This document shows positions 35,754-44,686 of a DNA stretch of 64,000 nucleotides, piece after piece. Every line of letters starts with the position of its first letter. The stretch's first letter is position 1. The DNA lies in contig NZ_JARXVH010000005.1 of the NCBI RefSeq assembly GCF_029892565.1, forward strand, positions 620,001-684,000, given 5' to 3'. The notes under the pieces are model-generated. The model was given only the letters and a program-made list of their open reading frames with translations, was not told the DNA's origin and ran no database searches. Source of the stretch: Streptomyces pseudovenezuelae (GTDB taxonomy: Bacteria > Actinomycetota > Actinomycetes > Streptomycetales > Streptomycetaceae). Made by a program: the position numbers and the translations under genes.

Positions 35754-37214
35754 ATGTTTGGCATCTATCTCAAGCGCGAACTGGGCCGGAGAAAGAAAGC
35801 GGCTCTGGTCATCGCACTGGGTCTGGCGCTCGGAATCGCTCTGGTCATCACCGTCAACTCGGTGTCGGCCGGCATGACGCAGGCGCAGGACAAGGTCCTG
35901 AAGTCTCTCTACGGCCTCGGCACGGACATGACCGTGACCAAGGCGCAGGCCGCCCCCACCAGCGGCAGCTCCGGGGGCCCGAGGTTCAACTTCGACGCCA
36001 AGTCGAGCAGCAGCAGCACGCAGAGCTCCGACCGGGTCAACACGCAGGGTGGTCAGGCCCTCGCGTCCTCCCTCGTCACCAAGGTCGCGGCGCAGAAGGG
36101 CGTGTCGAGCGCGGTCGGCGCGCTCACCCTGAACGTCACCAAGGTCGACGGCTCCTTCACCCAGGGCAAGGCGCAGTCCTCCACCTCCGGCTCCTCCCAG
36201 CAGGGCGGACCGGGCGGCGGCAACAGCGGCAGCACCGGCCAGCCCCAAGTGCAGGGCGGCGGCGCCTCCTTCGACGTCAACTCCTACTCCGTGGCCGGCA
36301 TCGACGTCAGCAACCAGGACCTCGGCCCGCTCGCCACGTCGAAGATCACCTCCGGCAAGACCTTCACCTCCGCGCAGACCAACTCCAAGGTCGCCGTGGT
36401 CAGCAAGTCCTACGCCAAGGAGAAGAAGTACAAGGTCGGTTCGACCTTCAAGATCTCCGGCACCAAGTTCACGGTCATCGGCATCGCGACGCCCGACAGC
36501 TCCGAGTCCACCACCGACGTCTTCGTGCCCCTGAAGCAGGCGCAGACGCTGGGCGACTCGAAGAACAAGGTCACCACGATCTACGTCAAGGCGACCGACT
36601 CGCAGCAGATCTCGACCGTCAAGTCGACGATCCAGAAGAACATCTCGGGTACGACGGTCACCACCTCGGCCGACCTCGCCTCCACCGTCTCCGGCTCGCT
36701 GTCCACCGCCTCCGACCTGGCGACCAGCGTCGGCAAGTGGCTCTCGGTGGCGGTACTGGTGGCGGCCTTCCTGGTGGCCGCGCTGCTGACCTCCTCGGCC
36801 GTCTCCCGCCGGGTACGCGAGTTCGGCACGCTGAAGGCGCTGGGCTGGCCGAGCCGCAAGGTGACCCGGCAGGTCGTCGGCGAGTCCATGGTCAACGGTC
36901 TGATCGGGGGCGCTCTCGGCATCGCCCTGGGCCTCGCGGCCGCCTACACGGTCACCGTGATCAGCCCCAAGCTGACCGCGCAGCTCGGCTCCACCGGTGG
37001 TGGCGGCGGCGCGGGCGGCGGTCCCGGTGGCGGCGGCCCCGGCCGGCAGTCCACGGCCAGCACGATGGAGATCGCCCTCTCCGCCCCCGTCTCCCTGACC
37101 ACCATCGCGCTCGCGGTGGGCCTGGCGGTCACCGGCGGTCTGATCGCCGGCGCCATGGGCGGCTGGCGCGCCTCCCGGATGCGCCCGGCCGACGCCCTGC
37201 GCAGCGTGTCGTAA
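35754..37214 (+). CDS. MacB/FtsX-type ABC transporter permease
   Basis: The 486-residue protein has one N-terminal membrane helix (AALVIALGLALGIALVITV), a large extracellular domain (about 45-320) rich in Ser/Gly/Gln with Lys-rich strands (VAVVSKSYAKEKKYKVGSTF), and three C-terminal helices around RRVREFGTLKALGWPSRKV, the coupling-helix motif of FtsX/MacB permeases. Such systems work as mechanotransducers that export lipoproteins, peptides or antibiotics, or sense cell-wall stress. A Gly-rich loop (TGGGGGAGGGPGGGG) lies between the last helices. GAGGAACGG is just upstream of the ATG. It pairs with the ATPase gene 93 bp downstream. Confidence 0.88.
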   Translation: MFGIYLKRELGRRKKAALVIALGLALGIALVITVNSVSAGMTQAQDKVLKSLYGLGTDMTVTKAQAAPTSGSSGGPRFNFDAKSSSSSTQSSDRVNTQGGQALASSLVTKVAAQKGVSSAVGALTLNVTKVDGSFTQGKAQSSTSGSSQQGGPGGGNSGSTGQPQVQGGGASFDVNSYSVAGIDVSNQDLGPLATSKITSGKTFTSAQTNSKVAVVSKSYAKEKKYKVGSTFKISGTKFTVIGIATPDSSESTTDVFVPLKQAQTLGDSKNKVTTIYVKATDSQQISTVKSTIQKNISGTTVTTSADLASTVSGSLSTASDLATSVGKWLSVAVLVAAFLVAALLTSSAVSRRVREFGTLKALGWPSRKVTRQVVGESMVNGLIGGALGIALGLAAAYTVTVISPKLTAQLGSTGGGGGAGGGPGGGGPGRQSTASTMEIALSAPVSLTTIALAVGLAVTGGLIAGAMGGWRASRMRPADALRSVS

Positions 37215-37227
37215 CACCCCCCGTGCA

Positions 37228-37265
37228 GGGGCGCCGCCACCACTCCCCCCGGGCGGCGGCGCCCC
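37228..37265 (+). terminator. Hairpin inside the ABC permease-ATPase operon
   Basis: GGGGCGCCGCC (37228-37238) pairs perfectly with GGCGGCGCCCC (37255-37265), an 11-bp stem 13 bp after the permease stop. No T-run follows. It may attenuate transcription or set the permease/ATPase ratio rather than end the transcript. Confidence 0.5.
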
Positions 37266-37307
37266 GCCCCCCCCTCTTGCCACCTCCTGCTAGCTCCTGG
37301 AGCACCC

Positions 37308-38108
37308 ATGTACAGACTCACCGGCGTCACCAAGCGGTACACGCGCGGCAAGGAGACCGTCGAGGCGCTGCGCGGCATCGACCTGACCATCGAGGACGGC
37401 GACCAGCTCGTCATCCAGGGCCCGACCGGCGGGGGCAAGTCCACCCTGCTGCAGATGATCGGCGGCCTGGACCGGCCGACCGAGGGCAGCGTGGAGCTGG
37501 ACGGCGTCGACCTCGCGCGGATCAGCGAGGCGAAGCTGACCCGGCTGCGCGCCGAGAAGGTCGGCATCATCTTCCAGTCCTTCAACCTCATCCCGACCCT
37601 GACCGCGCAGGAGAACGTCGAGACGGCCCTGGTCCCGCTCGGCGTGAAGCCCGCCGAGCGGCGCGAGCGGGCGGCCGAGGCGCTGGCCTCGGTCGGTCTC
37701 GGCGACCGCCTGCGCCACGCCCCCGCCGAGCTCTCCGGCGGCCAGCAGCAGCGCGTCGCGATCGCCCGCGCGCTGGTGAAGAAGCCGAAGGTGCTGCTGG
37801 CCGACGAGCCCACCGGCAACCTCGACGAGGGCACCCGCGACGACATCATGGGCCTGCTGGAGGGCCTGTGGCACGAGTACGGGCTGACCTTCGTCATGGT
37901 CACCCACGACTCCTCCATCGCCCGCCGCGCCCCGCGCCTGGCCATCATCAAGGCGGGCCGGCTCACGCTCACGGAGCAGGGCGGGCAGTTCGCACCGGCC
38001 GCGCAGCAACAGCCGTACGGGGAGCAGCAGTTCGGCGATCAGGGGTACGGCGGTCAGCAGGACGGCGATCAGCAGCAGTACGCCCGGTACGGCAACCAGG
38101 GGTACTGA
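37308..38108 (+). CDS. MacB/LolD-type ABC transporter ATP-binding protein with Gln/Gly/Tyr-rich tail
   Basis: This is the ATPase partner of the preceding permease. The 266-residue protein has Walker A GPTGGGKS (38-45), Q-loop FQSFNLIPTLTAQENV, signature LSGGQQQRVAIARAL, Walker B VLLADEPTGNLD and switch His in VMVTHDSSIARRAPR. Instead of stopping near residue 225, it carries a ~35-residue low-complexity tail of Gln, Gly, Tyr and Asp (QQQPYGEQQFGDQGYGGQQ) of unknown role. At the DNA level the tail is repetitive, and a copy of its last repeat (GGCAACCAGGG) continues past the stop codon. Confidence 0.88.
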   Translation: MYRLTGVTKRYTRGKETVEALRGIDLTIEDGDQLVIQGPTGGGKSTLLQMIGGLDRPTEGSVELDGVDLARISEAKLTRLRAEKVGIIFQSFNLIPTLTAQENVETALVPLGVKPAERRERAAEALASVGLGDRLRHAPAELSGGQQQRVAIARALVKKPKVLLADEPTGNLDEGTRDDIMGLLEGLWHEYGLTFVMVTHDSSIARRAPRLAIIKAGRLTLTEQGGQFAPAAQQQPYGEQQFGDQGYGGQQDGDQQQYARYGNQGY

Positions 38109-38154
38109 CGCCACGGCAACCAGGGTTACCGAATGCCGTGCCCCCAGGGGCCGT

Positions 38155-39141
38155 TCACCTTCCGAGCATCCGGTCGACCTCGGCCAGCTGCCCGGCGGTG
38201 AGCGGCCCCTTCTCGATCGCGCCCGCGTTCTGCTCGGCCTGCTCGACCGACCGGAACCCAGGGATCGGGATCGTCTGCGGGCTGCGCGCCCAGATCCAGG
38301 CGAGGGCGCCCTGGGCGGGGGTACGGCCCTCGCTGGTGAGGATGTCCCGGAGGGCGTCCACGCGGGCGACCCAGTCCTCGTCGGCGCCCGCGCCCTGCTT
38401 GAAGCCGGTCATCCAGGCGGGCGGGGTGTTGCGGATGTCGCCGGCTTCGAGGGTGCGTCCGGCGCGCTGCTTTCCGGTCAGCAACCCCATCGCCAGCGGG
38501 CTGCGGTTGACGCTCGCGAGCCCCGACTCCTCGCACAGCGCGAGCATTTCGGGCGCGTCGTTGAGCACGTTGAGCGTGTGCTGCACGGCGGCGCAGTGCT
38601 CTCCCTGCGCGAACACGGCGGCCCGGGCGGGGTCGTCGGTGCTCCAGGCGTAGGCACGGATGAGGCCCTCGCGCACGAACTCCTCGCACTGGTCCCGGAG
38701 TTCGGCCGCCCGCCGCGGATCCGCGTCGGAGAGGTGCAGTTGGTACAGGTCGACGTGATCGGTGCCGAGCCGCTCCAGCGAGGCGGTCAGTGCGCGGCGG
38801 GCGTACTCCGGGGAGTCGTCGCCGCCGGTGAGCGTGCGGGTCTCCTCGTCGAAGACGTTGCCCCACTTGGTGGCGACCACGACGTCGTCGCGCCGCTTGC
38901 CGAGGGCACGACCGAGCACCCGCTCGCTGTGCCCGGCGCCATAGGTGTCGGCGGTGTCGAAGTACGTCACCCCGAGGTCGAGGGCGCGCCGGATCGCCCG
39001 TACGGACTCGTCGTCGTCGACCTTGCCCCAGCCCAGGGGCTGCCCGTCGGGACCCTGCCACTCGCCTCCGATGGCCCAGCAGCCGAAGCCGAGGGCGCTC
39101 ACTTCGATACCGCTGCGACCGAGTGTCCTGTTCGTCTTCAT
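38155..39141 (-). CDS. Aldo/keto reductase
   Basis: The 328-residue TIM-barrel enzyme has the AKR tetrad: Asp and Tyr in YFDTADTYGAGHSE, Lys in VVVATKWG and His in YQLHLSD; the cofactor end is IPGFRSVEQAEQNAGAI. It reduces aldehydes or ketones with NADPH; the LGFGCWAIGGEWQGP start places it in the general AKR11/13-like bacterial group. The ATG at 39141 is used because the upstream 13 codons do not match the family. Substrate unknown. Confidence 0.88.
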   Translation of the reverse strand: MKTNRTLGRSGIEVSALGFGCWAIGGEWQGPDGQPLGWGKVDDDESVRAIRRALDLGVTYFDTADTYGAGHSERVLGRALGKRRDDVVVATKWGNVFDEETRTLTGGDDSPEYARRALTASLERLGTDHVDLYQLHLSDADPRRAAELRDQCEEFVREGLIRAYAWSTDDPARAAVFAQGEHCAAVQHTLNVLNDAPEMLALCEESGLASVNRSPLAMGLLTGKQRAGRTLEAGDIRNTPPAWMTGFKQGAGADEDWVARVDALRDILTSEGRTPAQGALAWIWARSPQTIPIPGFRSVEQAEQNAGAIEKGPLTAGQLAEVDRMLGR

Positions 39142-39198
39142 ACCGACAGACGCTAAGAGTTGAAGCGCACACGAAGGCAAGGGGTTATACGAACCTGT

Positions 39199-39525
39199 CT
39201 ACGCCTGGCCGGTCTCGAAGCGCGAGATCCTGCCGTCGTCCTCCACCGTGAAGCTCCACCGGGTGCGCATCTCGCCCCAGGTGTCGTTGCGGTAGTTCGC
39301 GAGGAGCGCGCGGCCGCCCTGGGACTCGTTGTCGACGTCGAGGTGACCGTTGGAGGAGAAGATCTCCCGGTCGATCCACTCGTCGAGGTCCCGGTCGGAT
39401 CCGTCGTCCGCCATCGTCGCGCCCGGCGCGAGCAGCGCCAGGAAACCGTCCCGGTCATGGGCGTTGACGGCGGTGACGAAGGCCCGGACGGCTGGATCGG
39501 TGAGCTTGGCTGGCTGAATCGTCAT
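39199..39525 (-). CDS. SnoaL/NTF2-like small protein
   Basis: The 108-residue protein has the NTF2-like cone pattern: helix FVTAVNAHDRDGFLALLAPG followed by ATMADDGSDRDLDEWIDREIF and beta strands ending RWSFTVEDDGRISRFETGQA. Members are enzymes (cyclases, isomerases) or binding modules; the acidic pocket residues alone do not indicate which. The start ATG gives the normal family length. It is upstream of the aldo/keto reductase gene on the same strand, 57 bp away, and may be co-transcribed. Confidence 0.8.
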   Translation of the reverse strand: MTIQPAKLTDPAVRAFVTAVNAHDRDGFLALLAPGATMADDGSDRDLDEWIDREIFSSNGHLDVDNESQGGRALLANYRNDTWGEMRTRWSFTVEDDGRISRFETGQA

Positions 39526-39704
39526 GCCAGCAGACTCACACCGCTCCCCCGCGACCGCCACCCGAACGGCCGCGCGAACGGGCCCACCCGGTGGGTGCGG
39601 TGCGACGGTGGAGAAGTGGGGAGGGCCTCCGGCGGAGACCGGTGGAGACACGCGAGGGGGGGACCTGTTCCTGCCGTTTCCTGCCGTCCGCACCGGGAGT
39701 CATC

Positions 39705-40274
<570 letters not shown>

Positions 40275-40287
40275 TGAACCGGCGTGA

Positions 40288-40293
40288 CAGGCT
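40288..40293 (+). promoter_or_regulatory. -10 element of the MazG-like gene, near-leaderless
   Basis: CAGGCT lies six bases before the ATG at 40300, and no Shine-Dalgarno sequence precedes that ATG. The arrangement resembles the leaderless promoters of map and the SDR gene. Confidence 0.4.
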
Positions 40294-40299
40294 GCCCGC

Positions 40300-40644
40300 A
40301 TGAGTGATCAGGACCTGCCCGGGGACGTCTGGGCCACGATCGACGAGCTGTGGACCTGGCTGGAGGCGAACCGCCCGGCCGGCGGCGAGGCGGGCATGCT
40401 GCTGCGGATGCTCAAGCTGTCGGAGGAGGTCGGCGAGGTCGCCGAGGCGGTGATCGGCGCCACCGGCCAGAACCCGCGCAAGGGCATCACCCATACGTGG
40501 GACGACGTCCAGGCGGAACTGTGCGACGTCGTCATCACGGCCCTGGTCGCCCTGCGCACCCTGACCCCGGACACCCGCGAGGTCTTCGCCCACCATCTGG
40601 CCCGGGTGAGGTCGCGGTCGCTGGGGGTGGGCGGGGCGCCGTGA
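40300..40644 (+). CDS. MazG-like nucleotide pyrophosphohydrolase
   Basis: The 114-residue all-alpha protein has the metal-binding motif LSEEVGEVAEAVIG (ExxE) and, one helix later, ELCDVVITALVAL (ExxD), the two halves of the MazG Mg site. MazG-like enzymes hydrolyse non-canonical (d)NTPs to monophosphates to clean the nucleotide pool. Length fits the single-domain MazG-like group rather than the two-domain MazG. Confidence 0.85.
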   Translation: MSDQDLPGDVWATIDELWTWLEANRPAGGEAGMLLRMLKLSEEVGEVAEAVIGATGQNPRKGITHTWDDVQAELCDVVITALVALRTLTPDTREVFAHHLARVRSRSLGVGGAP

Positions 40645-40827
40645 AGGAGATGGACAGGGAGACGTCCTGAAGGGGACGGACTACGGGGCTTCGTCGCGGT
40701 CGCCCGCCGTGCCGTGTCGGCAGGTTCCGGCCACCCTCGTCCCGCCTGCGCCCCGCCTCCGTCACCCCCCGTTCCCGTTACACCCTGACGTCATCCAAGT
40801 CACTTCCGTCAAACCTTACTTCACCTC
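40645..40827. other. Intergenic region upstream of the chitinase promoter
   Basis: The 303 bp between the MazG-like gene and the chitinase gene are non-coding. This first part contains no clear hairpin or frame with ribosome site beyond a TGACGTCA palindrome near 40787; the recognisable promoter and operator lie in the last 120 bp. Confidence 0.5.
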
Positions 40828-40857
40828 TTGACGTAAGTGGTCCATACCTTTAGGTTC
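40828..40857 (+). promoter_or_regulatory. Chitinase promoter with DasR-type operator
   Basis: TTGACG (40828-40833) and TAGGTT (40852-40857), 18 bases apart, form a good -35/-10 pair. Between them AGTGGTCCATACCTTT (40836-40851) matches much of the DasR responsive element ACTGGTCTAGACCACT and the TGGTCTAGACC repeat of Streptomyces chitinase promoters. Repression by the GlcNAc regulator DasR and induction by chitin oligomers is therefore expected. Confidence 0.7.
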
Positions 40858-40947
40858 ACCGGTCAGCCCCGTCTCACGCGTGCGTTCGCCCTGCACCGGT
40901 CGCCCCGGCCCCGGGCGTCCCACCCCCCACGAAAGGGCCGATCTGTC

Positions 40948-42309
40948 ATGCCCAGACCACTCGTCGCCGTAGTCTCCGTGGCGGCACTCACCCTCTCCGC
41001 CGGCCTCATGGCCGTCACCCCCGCGTCCGCCGCGACCGGCACGATCACCGGCCTCGGGGGCAAGTGCCTCGATGTGGCGGGCGCGAGTACCGCCGACGGC
41101 ACGGCCGTCCAGCTCTACGACTGCAACGGCACCGCCGCCCAGCAGTGGACCGTCGGCACCGACGGCACGATCCGCGCGCTCGGCAAGTGTCTTGACGTCA
41201 CCGGGAGTTCGACCGCCGACGGCGCCAAGCTCCAGCTGTGGACGTGTTCCGGCGCCGCCAACCAGAAGTGGACCGTCTCCGCCGCCCGCGACATCGTCGG
41301 CACGCAGGCCAACAAGTGCCTGGACGCCACCGGCAACTCCTCGGCCAACGGCACCCGCGCCCAGATCTGGACGTGCTCCGGCGCGGCCAACCAGAAGTGG
41401 ACCGCGCCCGCCGCCGGCGGCGACAACCCGCCGACCTCGTCGCCCCTGGCCGTGGCGCCCTACCTCTACAACGGCTGGGGCAGCCCGCCGAGCCCCACCA
41501 CGATCACCAACGCCACCGGCGTCAAGAACTTCACGCTCGCCTTCGTCCTCAGCAACGGCTACTGCAACCCCCAGTGGGACGGCGGCCGCGCGCTGGCCGG
41601 CGGCGTGGACCAGCAGACGATCAACACCATCCGTGCCAACGGCGGCGAGGTCATCCCGTCCTTCGGCGGCTACAGCGGCAACAAGCTGGAGAGCTCGTGC
41701 TCCAGCGCCGGTGAGCTGGCGGCTGCGTACCAGAAGGTGATCAACGCCTACGCGCTCAAGGCGATCGACATCGACATCGAGGCCGACGCGTACAGCAACG
41801 GGACCGTGCAGCAGCGCACGGTGGACGCGCTGAAGACGGTGAAGGCCAACAACCCGGGCATCAAGGTGTACATCACCATCGGCACCGGGCAGAGCGGTCC
41901 CGACACCAGCCTGATCAACCGGGCGCACAGCTCCGGCCTGACGGTGGACGCGTGGGCCATCATGCCGTTCGACTTCGGCGGTGCGGGCCAGAACATGGGC
42001 AACCTGACGGTCCAGGCCGCCGAGGGCCTCAAGAACGCGCTGAAGAGCGCGTACGGCTACAGCGACGACACGGCCTACCGGGACATGGGCATCTCGTCCA
42101 TGAACGGGATCACCGACAACAACGAGACCGTCACCGTCGCCGACTTCCGCACGATCCTCGCCTACGCCCAGCAGCACCACCTGGCCCGGCTGACCTTCTG
42201 GTCGGCCAACCGCGACCGGCCCTGCACCGGCGGCCCCGCCGACAGCTGCTCCGGCGTCAGCCAGGCCAACTGGGACTACACCCGCGTCTTCTCGGCCTAC
42301 ACCGGCTGA
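40948..42309 (+). CDS. Secreted GH18 chitinase with N-terminal ricin-type CBM13
   Basis: The enzyme hydrolyses beta-1,4-GlcNAc links of chitin outside the cell. The 453-residue protein has a signal peptide (1-28, ending PASA), a CBM13 ricin B domain (about 30-150) with three QxW-type repeats (AQQWTV, NQKWTV, NQKWTA), a short Pro/Ser linker and a GH18 barrel (about 165-453). The catalytic DxDxE is D274-I-D276-I-E278 in KAIDIDIEAD; MPFDFGG and FWSANRDRPC fit later strands. The barrel is compact and resembles ChiC/D-like family 18 enzymes. A CBM13 rather than a chitin-specific CBM is less common. Confidence 0.9.
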   Translation: MPRPLVAVVSVAALTLSAGLMAVTPASAATGTITGLGGKCLDVAGASTADGTAVQLYDCNGTAAQQWTVGTDGTIRALGKCLDVTGSSTADGAKLQLWTCSGAANQKWTVSAARDIVGTQANKCLDATGNSSANGTRAQIWTCSGAANQKWTAPAAGGDNPPTSSPLAVAPYLYNGWGSPPSPTTITNATGVKNFTLAFVLSNGYCNPQWDGGRALAGGVDQQTINTIRANGGEVIPSFGGYSGNKLESSCSSAGELAAAYQKVINAYALKAIDIDIEADAYSNGTVQQRTVDALKTVKANNPGIKVYITIGTGQSGPDTSLINRAHSSGLTVDAWAIMPFDFGGAGQNMGNLTVQAAEGLKNALKSAYGYSDDTAYRDMGISSMNGITDNNETVTVADFRTILAYAQQHHLARLTFWSANRDRPCTGGPADSCSGVSQANWDYTRVFSAYTG

Positions 42310-42418
42310 GTCGCGGTGTACGCCGACTGAGTCACGGCGTACACCGGCCCGGCTCGGCCCGCACCGGCCGAGCCGGGCCGCACCCCACCCCCCTCAGCAA
42401 CTCAGGCTAGGAGAACCC

Positions 42419-44617
42419 GTGTTCCGTCATCTACGCACCGCCTCCCGGGGCCGCAGACCGCTCGCGGTCGCGATGGTCGCCGGGGCGGCCGCGTCGCTGC
42501 TGACCGCGAGCCCCTCGCAGGCGGCGGCCACCGCCCTGCCCACCGGCTTTTCCACGCTCTCCAACGCGGCGAGCGGCAAGTGTCTGGACGCCAGGTCGGC
42601 CGCCACCGCGAACGGCACGGCCGTGCAGCAGTACACCTGCAACGGCAGTACGGCCCAGCAGTGGAGCTTCACGACCACTACGGACGGCTACGTCAGCATC
42701 AACAACGGCAACAACACCAGCCAGGTCGTCGACGTCACCGGTGTCTCCACGGCCGACAACGCGCTGGCCCAGCTGTGGACCTACGGCGGCGGCACCAACC
42801 AGCAGTGGCTGCCGGTCGACGAGGGCGGCGGCGCGTACCACTTCGTCAACCGCAACAGCGGCAAGTGCCTCGACGACCCGGCCGCCTCGACCGCCGACAG
42901 CGTGCAGTTGGTCCAGTACACCTGCAACGGCTCCACCGCCCAACGCTTCCAGGTGGGCGCCGTGAACCCGCCGTCGTCCGGCAACCCCGACCTCGGCCCG
43001 AACGTGGTCGTCTTCGACCCGTCGATGTCGGCGTCGACCATCCAGAGCCGCGTGAACACGATCTTCTCGCAGCAGGAGACGAACCAGTTCGGCTCCCAGC
43101 GCTACGCCGTCATGTTCAAGCCGGGCACCTACAGCGCGAACGTCAACGTCGGCTTCTACACCCAGGTGCTGGGCCTCGGCTTGACCCCGGACGCCGTGAA
43201 CATCAACGGCGCGGTGCACGCCGAGGCCGACTGGTTCCAGGGCAACGCCACGCAGAACTTCTGGCGCGGCGCGGAGAACCTCTCCGTCACCCCGACCGGC
43301 GGCTCCGACCGCTGGGCGGTCTCGCAGGCGGCGGCCTACCGCCGGATGCACCTGCGCGGCAACCTCGCGCTGGACGACGGCGGTTGGTCCAGCGGCGGCC
43401 TGCTCGCCGACAGCAAGATCGACGGCCAGGTCAACTCCGGCAGCCAGCAGCAGTGGCTGACCCGCAACTCGCAGCTCGGCAGCTGGACCGGCTCCAACTG
43501 GAACATGGTCTTCGTCGGCAGCCAGGGCGTCCCCGGCACCAGTTTCCCCAACCCGCCCTACACGACGGTCGCGCAGACCCCGGTCACGCGGGAGAAGCCG
43601 TTCCTGTACGTCGACAGTGCCGGCGCCTATCAGGTGTTCGTGCCCTCGCTGCGCTCCAACTCCAGCGGAACCAGCTGGGCTTCGGGCTCGCCGGCCGGCT
43701 CGTCGCTGTCCATCGACAGCTTCTACATCGTCAAGCCCGGCGCGACCGCCGCGCAGATCAACGAGGCCCTGGCGGCCGGCAAGAACCTCCTGGTGACGCC
43801 GGGTGTCTACCACCTCAACCAGACCCTGCAGGTGAACCGGCCCGACACGGTGATCCTCGGTCTCGGCCTCGCCACCCTCATCCCGGACAACGGCATCACC
43901 GCGATGAAGGTCGCCGACGTCGACGGCGTGAAGGTCGCCGGCCTGCTCTTCGACGCCGGCACGACCAACTCGCCGTCCCTGATGGAGGTCGGGCCGACCG
44001 GCTCGTCCGCCACCCACACGGCCGACCCGACCTCGCTGCATGACGTCTACTTCCGCGTCGGCGGCGCGGGCGTCGGCAAGGCGACCAACAGCCTGGTCGT
44101 CAACAGCGACAACGTGATCGGCGACCACATGTGGATCTGGCGCGCCGACCACGGCTCGGGCGTCGGCTGGACCAGCAACACGGCGGATACGGGCCTGATC
44201 GTCAACGGCGACAACGTGACGATGTACGGGCTGTTCGTCGAGCACTACCAGAAGTACCAGACCATCTGGAACGGCAACGGCGGGCGCACGTACTTCTACC
44301 AGAACGAGATGCCCTACGACCCACCGAACCAGGCGTCCTGGATGAACGGCTCCACCCAGGGCTACGCGGCCTACAAGGTCGCCGACTCGGTCACCAGCCA
44401 TCAGGCCTACGGGCTCGGCAGCTACTGCTACTTCAACGTCAACCCGTCCGTGGTGGCGGCACGCGCCATCGAAGCCCCGAACAACTCGGGCGTCCGCTTC
44501 ACCAGCATGCTGACGGTGTCCCTGGGCGGCACGGGCACGATCAGCCACGTCGTCAACAACACGGGAGGCCCGTCCAACTCCTCCAACAACGTGGCCAACC
44601 TGACCAGCTACCCGTAA
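42419..44617 (+). CDS. Secreted ricin-CBM13 plus right-handed beta-helix (GH55-like) protein
   Basis: The 732-residue protein has a signal peptide (1-36, ending QAAA), a CBM13 ricin domain (about 43-185; repeats AQQWSF, NQQWLP and AQRFQV, with SGKCLD starts), a linker and a ~530-residue domain with two pectate-lyase-like helices (FDPSMSASTIQSRVNTIF at the front, LLVTPGVYHLNQTLQVNRPD in the second half). This layout is that of GH55 beta-1,3-glucanase-like proteins, often mislabelled adenylyl cyclase or factor 5/8 protein in streptomycetes. A glucan-degrading role is inferred, not shown by a motif. It starts 109 bp after the chitinase gene, so both may be read from one promoter, giving fungal-wall attack. 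Confidence 0.82.
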   Translation: MFRHLRTASRGRRPLAVAMVAGAAASLLTASPSQAAATALPTGFSTLSNAASGKCLDARSAATANGTAVQQYTCNGSTAQQWSFTTTTDGYVSINNGNNTSQVVDVTGVSTADNALAQLWTYGGGTNQQWLPVDEGGGAYHFVNRNSGKCLDDPAASTADSVQLVQYTCNGSTAQRFQVGAVNPPSSGNPDLGPNVVVFDPSMSASTIQSRVNTIFSQQETNQFGSQRYAVMFKPGTYSANVNVGFYTQVLGLGLTPDAVNINGAVHAEADWFQGNATQNFWRGAENLSVTPTGGSDRWAVSQAAAYRRMHLRGNLALDDGGWSSGGLLADSKIDGQVNSGSQQQWLTRNSQLGSWTGSNWNMVFVGSQGVPGTSFPNPPYTTVAQTPVTREKPFLYVDSAGAYQVFVPSLRSNSSGTSWASGSPAGSSLSIDSFYIVKPGATAAQINEALAAGKNLLVTPGVYHLNQTLQVNRPDTVILGLGLATLIPDNGITAMKVADVDGVKVAGLLFDAGTTNSPSLMEVGPTGSSATHTADPTSLHDVYFRVGGAGVGKATNSLVVNSDNVIGDHMWIWRADHGSGVGWTSNTADTGLIVNGDNVTMYGLFVEHYQKYQTIWNGNGGRTYFYQNEMPYDPPNQASWMNGSTQGYAAYKVADSVTSHQAYGLGSYCYFNVNPSVVAARAIEAPNNSGVRFTSMLTVSLGGTGTISHVVNNTGGPSNSSNNVANLTSYP

Positions 44618-44686
44618 CGGATCTCCCGATCGCGGTGGTCGTAGGCTGCTGGACGAGCCTGCGACCACCGCGAGGAGACACACCCG

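Noticed and set aside
35456..38653. A 1065-codon plus-strand frame across the ABC genes
   Set aside because: It runs in the wrong frame over two intact ABC genes and shows only low-complexity Arg/Gly sequence.
41030..41420. Similar segments within the chitinase gene and again near 42560-42960
   Set aside because: They are ricin B-type sub-repeats (QxW motifs) inside CBM13 domains, a property of the protein family, and not a mobile or recent duplication.
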